From: Oreohelix idahoensis
Taxonomy: Eukaryota > Mollusca > Gastropoda > Stylommatophora > Oreohelicidae
Reading direction: 5' to 3'
Assembly (NCBI GenBank): GCA_024509875.1
Contig: JAMPIV010013760.1
Location: 124,001 to 188,000, forward strand
Length of the DNA: 64,000 bases
The notes under the pieces were generated by a model. The model did no database searches and had not been told where the DNA came from. It worked only from the letters and a program-made list of their open reading frames with translations. This document shows, in pieces, positions 56,293-64,000 of the stretch. A program made the position numbers and the translations under genes. The stretch's first letter is position 1. Each line of letters opens with the position of its first letter.

Positions 56293-57158
56293 GATATTGA
56301 ATCCTCCAACAGTCTCGTCTCATCAATTCATATCTAGCCGCTGTACTAGGGATGCATACCACAGATGATCACCCAAGTAATGTGGACCAGATAAAATGAA
56401 GATGCTTAAATCTATTGTAGAATACTTCTCTACAAGGTACGGAACTTTTCCATAAGTCGGAATCTTCTAAAAACAAGTGGCGGCCTTCGAAGTTAATTAA
56501 TGCCACGTAAAAATACGTTATTCCTCCACCATATCAGGAGCTAGAAAATACGTCCTTCTTCGACGACTACAATTGACGAAAGGCCAAGAAACAACCGTTT
56601 GCATATATTAGTGCAAAACGGATTACGTCATAAACTCCCTGTGACGTATTAAATATATCGCGTTCAGTAACACATAAAACCCGTTCAACATCATGATTAA
56701 CCACAGATAGACATATTACCGCGTAGATTAACTGCTAATAGACTAAGTGTGGTCAACATGCAAAAATACATATAAATCTTCTTTAACAACTCCTCAACCT
56801 CGGTTACGACCGTTAACTGTTTTAAACTTCTTTTTTTTAATTATACATTTCCTTATTTTTATTATAATGTAATACACTCCTTTCAACTAAACGATGTTAA
56901 TCTGGAAGATAATGGATTTCTGGTTCGTTCGGTGGAGAAGCTTTTTACTTTACCGTCGGATAATGATAACGTAGAGAAATTATTCCTTGATAAGTTCAGT
57001 TTTTAAACCCTTGCATTTTTATGGATTTTCTGTCAGGTTTAACATTTATTTCATGAATCTATCAGTCAGAACTGAAGTTATTGATGTGTTTACTTTACAT
57101 TTAATTTGTTTTTTTTTTTTTTCTTTTAAATTAAATTGAGCCAAAAAAGAGCGATATT
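56293..57158. other. Unassigned DNA right of the array
   Basis: No ORF or repeat recognised; AT-rich with T-runs at 56827 and 57112-57121. Confidence 0.4.
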
Positions 57159-57170
57159 TTTAATAAATTC

Positions 57171-57648
57171 TTACTTCCTTACTTACTTAGTCGTTCCTCT
57201 TCTACCGTGAGGTGTAGATGTTTGTAAGAGAGAGCGCCATACTATTCTATTGGCTGTCTTCCTCCTGGCTTGGTTCCACTCTAGTCCTCGGTCCTTCAAA
57301 AACTGTCTAATGTTGTCCTCCCAGCGGACTTTGGGTCGTCCTGGAGGTCTGGATCCCTGGCTCTTAGTTTCCCATGCTTGTCGTGGCAGCCGATCTTCTC
57401 CCATTCGGCAGACATGGCCAAACCATCTCAGTTGGGACTGTTCTACTTGGGTCTGCAGGGGTTGGGGTTTTTTTTGGCCTTGACGTATCGTCTGGTTGCG
57501 GACCATGTCTCTTCTTGTTACTTCAACCACCTTCCTCAGATACCTCATTTCTGAGGTTTGGATCTGGCTTTTGTGGGTTGTAGTAATTGCCCATGACTCG
57601 CATCCATACGTAAAGACTGGGACATAGGTGGAGCGGTATACAGCCATC
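57171..57648 (-). mobile_element. 5'-truncated RTE-like LINE insertion
   Basis: Flanked by a perfect 12-bp duplication TTTAATAAATTC (57159-57170 and 57649-57660). The minus-strand coding part (stop at 57183) runs to the LINE 3' end, which closes with a short TAAG/GTAA-type tail (complement of TTACTTCCTTACTTACTTAG) instead of poly(A), as in RTE-type elements. Only the last part of the reverse transcriptase protein is present. Confidence 0.85.
57183..57648 (-). pseudogene. LINE reverse transcriptase C-terminal fragment
   Basis: About 154 residues beginning MAVYRSTYVPVFTYGCESWA, the conserved region after the RT domain of RTE/CR1-like ORF2, then RRDMVRNQTIRQ, LRWFGHVCRMGEDRLP and GRPKVRWEDNIRQFLKDRGL. 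The first four residues of the open frame come from the target duplication. The endonuclease and RT catalytic domains are missing, so this is a dead 5'-truncated copy; the remaining frame has no stop, which suggests a recent insertion. Confidence 0.85.
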
Positions 57649-57660
57649 TTTAATAAATTC

Positions 57661-57957
57661 ACCAGTATTTAACCAGCACAGTAGTTACCGTAAAACCTTG
57701 ATTAATTAAACACAATTTTACTTTACAGATTGTTATTGTTATTTTGTCTGCCCTAGTTAACTAATTTACATTCGATTACATTCTTTCTTTTCAGTAGTAG
57801 TTAAAAAAAACTGGGGGAGGGGTAGGGGGTAAGATAATTGTAACGTCATATAAGAGGGCATCTGGGTTTTTGTGACTAAGCGTGACAACGGGGGGAGGGG
57901 GAAGGGGATTTGGTTAAAGAACGGCAAAAATTGCGTAACGTCGAATGTGGACCACCC
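57661..57957. other. Unassigned DNA
   Basis: No coding or repeat structure seen apart from G-rich runs near 57812-57830 and 57889-57905. Confidence 0.4.
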
Positions 57958-58170
<213 letters not shown>

Positions 58171-58321
58171 CGTCCATGTAACTGGTCACCCTAACCTCTC
58201 GATGCTGGACCTTGTAAAGCGGTCTCTAACACTTCAATCCTCCTATGGTAGCATCTACTAGGGGACTACATTCATTTTTTTACACTTGTCTGGGATCTTG
58301 AAAAGCAACAGCAGCAAATAA

Positions 58322-58750
58322 CAGACACTGATGAATATTGGACAGACACTGATGAATATTGGACAGACACTGATGAATATTGGACAGACACTGATGAATA
58401 TTGGACAGACAGTGATGAATATTGGACAGACAGTGATGAATATTGGTCAGACAGTGATGAATATCGGACAGACAGTGATGAATATTGGACAGACAGTGAT
58501 GAATATTGGACAGACACTGATGAATATTGGACAGACAGTGATGAATATTGGACAGACACTAATGAATATTGGACAGACACTGGTGAATATTGGACAGACA
58601 CTGATGAATACTGGACAGACACTGATGAATATTGGACAGACACTGATGAATATTGGACAGACACTGATGAATATAGGACAGACACTGATGAATATTGGAC
58701 AGACACTGATGAATATTGGACAGACACTGATGAATTTTGGACAGACAGTG
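58322..58750. repeat. 21-bp minisatellite
   Basis: Twenty full copies plus a partial copy of CAGACACTGATGAATATTGG + A. The sixth base of the unit alternates C or G by copy: four C, five G, then C, G, and nine C. The unit is a multiple of three without stops, so both strands give long repetitive frames (MNIGQTL or VQYSSVS); no evidence that these are translated. Confidence 0.97.
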
Positions 58751-59704
58751 CATGAAAAAAATCATTATAATTTTTAAGTTAAAAAATAAATAAATACAAT
58801 ATTGTGCAGTGCATACATGTCTAAACGCACAACATTAATAAGACTCTTAATGAAGTTGTAAAACGTAGACATTTTTAGAGTACCTGTTAAAAATACATGG
58901 AACAAAAATGCTTGCGAGGACGGAAATAAAATTCTATATAGAGAAGAGGAAATGAAGAATCTGAAAATATGAAGAAGAAGATAAAAAAAAGGAAAGTGAT
59001 GGAAGGGTGAAAGAAGGAGAAATCAACAAAAAAGTGCAAACATCTATACAATAAATGACGTGACCTCACATTACTGAAGCCCCAAGAAGAGAATATATTT
59101 TTGAGGCCTAGCGCTCCGGTAAGAGCTAAAAGAAAAGAAACTACACAAACGAAATTATGATTATTTTCCATACGAATGAAATAAAGAATTTTTTAAATGC
59201 CTAACAGGAATAGCACAAAATATTTTTCTGGACAACACTATACACGATTGTCAACAACAACAACATAATACCACATTTCATTCGCACTTATCACAAGTAA
59301 ATATATGCACAAAAAAAAAACATCAGCTGGGCCACAAGGGAACACTCAAAGAGAAGCGATAACATACCAGAGACTGAGAATGTGAGAACTCACAGGGAAC
59401 TACAGAATCGTCAAGCGCCAAACAGCCGGTAAGTCACAGAAACTTCAAACGCAGAAGAAAACAATAAAACCATTAGGAACTTCAGAAACTTCGAACATCA
59501 CAACAAAGGATCGTTGAGGGAAATGGAAAATTCAAGCATCACAGGCAGCATATTAATAAGAATACCACAGGGAAGTATTCTGAATGGCTAATCTAGCCGT
59601 GAATAATTACAACATATGCGCCGGCCCAGAATGTTACACTGCACAGACCTGTCTATCTATTATATCATCTGGCATAAATTACGGTGTGTACTCGATGACT
59701 TTTA
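58751..59704. other. Unassigned DNA
   Basis: AT-rich, no recognised gene. The minus ORF 58887-59171 is Phe-rich low-complexity sequence and unlikely to be real. Confidence 0.4.
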
Positions 59705-59712
59705 GCGCAATG
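59705..59712. repeat. Target site duplication of the hAT-like element, left
   Basis: GCGCAATG, repeated as GCGTAATG at 60193-60200 (one mismatch). Eight bp is the hAT size. Confidence 0.75.
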
Positions 59713-60192
59713 CAGCGGTCGGCAACCCAGGAGTTAGGACCTATTTTATAACTACTAAGCTTTCTAAAGATCTAACTAGATAAACGCATGCCTATTTTTA
59801 TATTTTATAGTATTTTGGAGTTTGGAATAAATGCAGCTTTATTGTATTTTTTGTTTCTGCCAGACGATCTGCTTGCTGTATTTCCATCGAAACAGAGAGC
59901 GGTGGAAAATTCAAATTAAATTAAATTGTACCTAATGTTAACATCACTACAAACTAAATGTCGCCTCCTATCTTATGCAGTTCACGAATAAGATAAACTT
60001 AAATAATCTACCTTGTGGGTTTTCACTTGGAATGTTGTAAAAGTTCATTTAAATATGAGGGCACTGCACTTTTAAGTGCCGGAAGAAAGGGTTAGTCCAC
60101 ACTTTACATAGGTAAAAAAAGTCTTCCCCCCCCGCTTTTTTTCATCCTTGGGATATACCAGGAGATCAAGATCAGCCGGTTGCCGACCCTTG
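59713..60192. mobile_element. hAT-like non-autonomous transposon (MITE)
   Basis: 480 bp with terminal inverted repeats CAGCGGTCGGCAACC (left) and, reading inward from the right, CAAGGGTCGGCAACC (13 of 15 identical), and an 8-bp flanking duplication. CAG at the ends and GGTCGGCAACC are common in hAT-derived repeats. No transposase sequence inside. Confidence 0.8.
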
Positions 60193-60200
60193 GCGTAATG

Positions 60201-62762
60201 TAATGAAAGAACAGTCAAGGGTAACCTATCCAAAAGACAAGATGCAACAAAGAGTTTAACTTTTCAAGATCAGCTCAAACAAAGTGTCCGCATGTTGGTT
60301 TTGGCTTCCTTGATTGTATACTATGTGGCGAGATCAGAGTTAGATATTAAAATAATAGTTCCCAGAAATGGAGAAGAGAACTGGGGAACTAGAGGTACGG
60401 ATGGCACACGACAAGTCAGATAGGCAACTGCATAGTCAAGGGTTTACTCCCCCTGCTCTGCAGTGATTGTCCAGCAAAGGCCAAAACCTAGAATATCTTA
60501 TGTGGGTTTTCAAAGCTATCTACCTTCGCACAAGATTACTCTTGGCAGAGATGAAAATAGAAGGATGATGATGTTTCTACCTTGAGGGAGTTTCCACAAG
60601 ATGTTCAGAAATCAAGAACAATGCTGAATGTGTCTTAGCAAGGTTAACTTAGTTTCTGCCCGACAACTTTAGTGAAGAGATGTATTGTATGATTTAGCTC
60701 GTTCAAGCCCCCAACTGATTTAATTCAGTGAAATCTTAATTTAGTAGCTCTGTTTTAAGGGTATTTAATGTGACTGAGACAAACGGGTGCAATACACTCA
60801 AATGGATTAAATCAGTTATTAATCTGCATATATACAAATAACAAATTTAATAATCAATTATATTTAACTGTGTAAAATGAACAATTCTTTTAAAAAAGGT
60901 AATCATCACAGCGTGATATTATGGATATTGAGGGAATTGTCTGAAAGTTCACTTGGCAGCTTTTAAGTTTGTACTTAGCAACCAGTAAGTTTGTTGGTTT
61001 CTACTCCAGCGGATGTTTGATTCTTTGCAGGTTATGGACTGATTCACTCTCGGCACTGGTCAAGTCTGGAGGTTGTGACACGTTCTAAGAAATATCCTGG
61101 AGTAATCACGAAGCTGGTCCAGCATCTTCAAGACCCGTCTGATGATGGTGTCTAGCGTTGACAGCTGGCCACTTATACCACACACTTTGTTCCAGATATA
61201 GCACACTTAACTGGTACCACTGACCCAAAATCTCTTTGGGAATAGTGACTCCTGGCTCCGAGAAATAGTTAGGGAAACTTGTTTAAGATGCCTCTTACAC
61301 GCGGTCTAGGCTTTTACTTTCCACTAGGCTCCCACTCTGACTTTATGTTCAGATTCCTAGGATTCCGGCTTTCCGTGTTAATGTATGTAGAGTTTTCCTG
61401 GGATATAAGTCCACAAGATGCTCAAACAAGGTACGGTCCGATAAATGGAATTCTGATCCTATTCCTTACTCTGGCTAGCTGTCAAGGATGGATTTGGAGC
61501 GACCCCATCTCGATCTCTCTTTCACTCCGGCAGTACTCATTAAAAATTGTTGTACTGACTAATTGCGTGATTTTCCATGGTCAGCACTTCTTTCTTTCTC
61601 TGCTATGTAGCAGATATTCCGTATTTTCATTCTTACGCTCCTTTTAGTAATAGGTCGTCTTGTCCGTTTACCTGCCCTTCCATGCTGAGAGAGTAGACAG
61701 GTGATGCAATATTGAAATGGCAGTCATGTTGGTAATTCTCGTGTACCAGACCTTGCCGCGACAGATTGTAGCGAAAGGTTTTTAAGTATACAGTGTCGGT
61801 AATATTACTGAAGAAAACAAATAGAATTCTGCCGGAAAATAGTGAATTGCCAGTGTTTGAGAAAACCACTGATATCACAAGATAGTCACTGCTGTGAATG
61901 TATCTGCTTCAGAAAGTATTTGGAATAATGTCAGATCATACAGCGCCACCTTTGCTATGTGAATAAATGTGATAATTAAATAAATCAGAACCAAAAAACT
62001 CAACTTCAACAATTATAAAGTTAAAAAGTCAGTTGAGTACAATTTCTGAATTTTTACACTATCTACTATATTTGTGCTGAATTGTGAATGTTGCAAGATG
62101 AAATCAATGGATAAGTATTTTACAACAGTTGGATGATGGTGAATTTATCTTAACTTAAATTTAAAAAAAGTTCTTCTTGGATCTTCCAATAGTTTAGAAA
62201 TAAAGTTTCGGAAATGCTCTGTTCTCTTAGTCTCTGTCGATGCTAAAAGTCAGTTATGTCATTATAAACTCTGACGGCTCACAATTGATGCAGGAATTGT
62301 TCCTATTGAATACTCAATTTTGGAGTAAGAACTGTCTTGGGTATAATGACATACACACTCAGTATTCTGAAGATCTTGTGCATTAGTCCACCCAACACTG
62401 AGGGGGACAAAGGCTGTTGTACATATAACAATCGATAGACTACAGTGAGGTTCCAGGCAGCTTGGGTTGCACTGAACTTTAGATCTCAGGTTTTGATGAC
62501 TTATATGAACCTGTGAACAATGACAGACATGTGGCTAGTCTTTGTTTATGTAGCTCACAACTCCTAGTGTGTATGATATGAGAGTGTCTCAGATGTTTGC
62601 ATGTAGGTGAATGATACATGGCTCAGTATGATTTAGCAATAGCGAGATAAGACAGGTGTCTAACTGCAGAACATTTTTTCAAATAATATAATACATGAAT
62701 AAACTAAATTACACGGTATACCTATGTATGATGCTACCATTGCCTTTCACCTATGGAATGCC
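60201..62762. other. Unassigned DNA
   Basis: 2.5 kb without recognised coding sequence. ORFs at 61279-61647 (+) and 61633-61878 (-) match no family I know and lack clear gene signals. This may be ordinary intergenic or intronic DNA. Confidence 0.4.
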
Positions 62763-62854
62763 AAGTCAGCTCTGAAAAGGGCTTCAAGTCAGCTATGAGA
62801 AGGACTGCAAGTCAGCTCTGAAAAGGGCTGCAAGTCAGCTCTAAAAAGTACTGT
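62763..62854. repeat. 23-bp tandem repeat, four copies
   Basis: AAGTCAGCTCTGAAAAGGGC + TGC repeated at 62763, 62786, 62809 and 62832 with a few substitutions in copies 1, 2 and 4. Confidence 0.9.
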
Positions 62855-63317
62855 AATTTTTAAGCAGGTTATATTTATCCTGACAAGGACTGTTGACAGG
62901 CCTCTGCTGAGTCACTGTAAGTTATATTGTTGGTTTCCATCTTCAGCAATCATACTAGTAAAATACAGATATTCTGCATGGTACATTCCTATCATGTTAG
63001 GGATAGATGTGTTTAGTGATACGGAGTATAGGTTGGATGGTACCTTGCACAGATTCACTAAGAAGTACGAAAACCTAGAGGACTGAAACGGGCCAATCGA
63101 CTGTGTTCTCCGATACGTTCGCTGCTGACCTATAAAAGGAGGCCGCGCTGTATTCAAAATACACACGAACACAAAACAGGCCAGAGCGATAGACTGAAGA
63201 AGAGAGTTGCCAAGCTAATTACTTTTTCGTATGCACACCGTGCAGATTACTTCATTAATTCAAGTCTAATCTGTGCTTAACATATATCCTAGAGGGCATG
63301 TAGAATTCTTGTTTAAA
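62855..63317. other. Unassigned DNA
   Basis: No gene supported; the minus ORF at 62912-63172 resembles nothing known. Confidence 0.35.
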
Positions 63318-63319
63318 TA

Positions 63320-64000
63320 CGAGGGGCGTTCAGAAAGTAATGCACCACATCGTTTTTCTCAGGAGCTGTTTATTCAAAAAGCATGAAATTTATATACAAT
63401 ATACTTGGATGTGTCATGTAAACATCGCTATTATTCAACATAATCTCCATCAACTTGTACGGCTTTATGCCAGCGTGAAACAAGTGCATGTATTCCTACC
63501 CCGTACCAGATTTTGTCTTGATCATGTAGACATTTCTTCGCTGCATGAATCACTCCTTCATCATCTTCAAACCTTGTCCCACGGAGTGCATCTTTAAGTG
63601 GACCGAATAGATGAAAATCAGAGGGTGCCAAATAGGGACTATAAAGTGGATGGGGTAGTACAGTCCAACCCAATTTGGTGATTGCTTCCCGTGTTGCCAG
63701 ACTTGTGTGAGGGCGCGCATTTTCGTGAAGGAGAAGCAGGTCTGCTGGATTCTTGTGCGGCCGAACTCTGCGAAAACGTTGATTGAGTTTTTTCAATGTC
63801 TTAATGTAAGCTTGCGAATTGATTGTCTCTCCTCTTGGCATAACGTCCACAAGAATCACACCTTCAATGTCCCAAAAGACAGTGATCATGACCTTTCCAG
63901 CTGAAGGAATTGTCTTGAATTTCTTTCTTCGTGGTGATTGCGGATGATGCCACTCCATTAATTGTCTTTTTGTCTCAGGTTCAAATGATGTGCCCAGGTT
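63320..64000 (-). mobile_element. mariner-type transposon, partial at window edge
   Basis: Left end: TA at 63318-63319 followed by CGAGGGGCGTTCAGAAAGTA, a mariner-like terminal inverted repeat. Minus-strand transposase inside; the other end is beyond the window. Confidence 0.85.
63431..64000 (-). pseudogene. mariner transposase, C-terminal part (second catalytic Asp replaced)
   Basis: Open to the window edge (residues before MEWHHPQSPRRKKFK continue upstream as EPETKRQL). Catalytic core: FWDIEGVILVD (first Asp), LLLHENARPHTSL (second position) and YSPYLAPSDFHLFGPLKDAL (third Asp), with 34 residues between the second and third sites, the DD34D spacing of mariner. The second position is Glu (HEN), where mariners have Asp (HDN), so cut-and-paste activity is doubtful. 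Ends LVSRWHKAVQVDGDYVE, the usual C-terminus. No stop or frameshift seen; N-terminal HTH outside the window. Confidence 0.88.

Noticed and set aside
58322..58750. CRISPR-like array
   Set aside because: Repeats are directly adjacent without spacers, and the context is eukaryotic.
58272..58777. Open frames on both strands over the 21-bp minisatellite
   Set aside because: The unit is a multiple of three without stops; no start context, domain or flanking gene structure.
61279..61647. 122-residue plus ORF
   Set aside because: No recognisable domain; length is compatible with chance in this region.

Overview
This 64 kb window is eukaryotic, almost certainly from an invertebrate animal, and consists nearly entirely of transposable elements. 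I recognise no host gene, rRNA, tRNA gene or CRISPR. Clues to a metazoan are a piggyBac element with a spliced transposase, an RTE-like LINE tail, a mariner transposase, a hAT-like non-autonomous element, long (TATC)n and 21-bp satellites, and at least four Ty3/gypsy-type LTR retrotransposons with the pol order protease-integrase-RT-RNase H. That order, with integrase before RT, is known from Gmr1-like elements (described from deuterostomes and since reported from molluscs). A marine invertebrate such as a mollusc is plausible, but the phylum cannot be fixed from this sequence.

Layout. 1-4578: element A, a decayed Gmr1-like element on the minus strand, running off the left edge; its upstream part is displaced to 14402 and beyond. 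4584-14396: element B, a complete minus-strand element with 1.6-kb LTRs and a CTTAC target duplication, inserted in the leader of A. 14402-16472: unassigned DNA, possibly including the 5' LTR of A. 16473-56292: a head-to-tail tandem array (family C, plus strand) of five LTRs alternating with four internal regions (C1-C4, unit about 6.3 kb). All units carry the same stops and frameshifts and a pol cut off exactly at the LTR. C3 is interrupted at a TTAA by a 3285-bp piggyBac element (32515-35799) whose transposase looks intact. C4 is interrupted in RT by element D (44423-53950), a very young minus-strand relative of B with near-identical 1.5-kb LTRs and an ACTCC target duplication. 56293-64000: mostly unrecognised DNA with a 5'-truncated LINE, a (TATC)n tract, a 21-bp minisatellite, a hAT-like element with 8-bp target duplication, a 23-bp tandem repeat and the 3' part of a mariner element.

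The LTR elements each encode one Gag-Pol chain: a Gag with an N-terminal charged coiled coil and SCAN-like region, aspartic protease (D[ST]G), zinc-finger integrase with a GPY/F tail, RT and RNase H. Families A, B and D have no CCHC zinc knuckle; they share a low-complexity Asn/Arg/Gly/Tyr-rich tract followed by CX2CX13CGH. Family C has a normal CCHC knuckle.

Order of events from nesting: A, then B into A; the C array built by recombination from an already defective element; then piggyBac into C3 and D into C4. The points most worth a second look are the tandem array, the five 18-bp palindromes in the piggyBac ends, and the unusual nucleocapsid of A/B/D.
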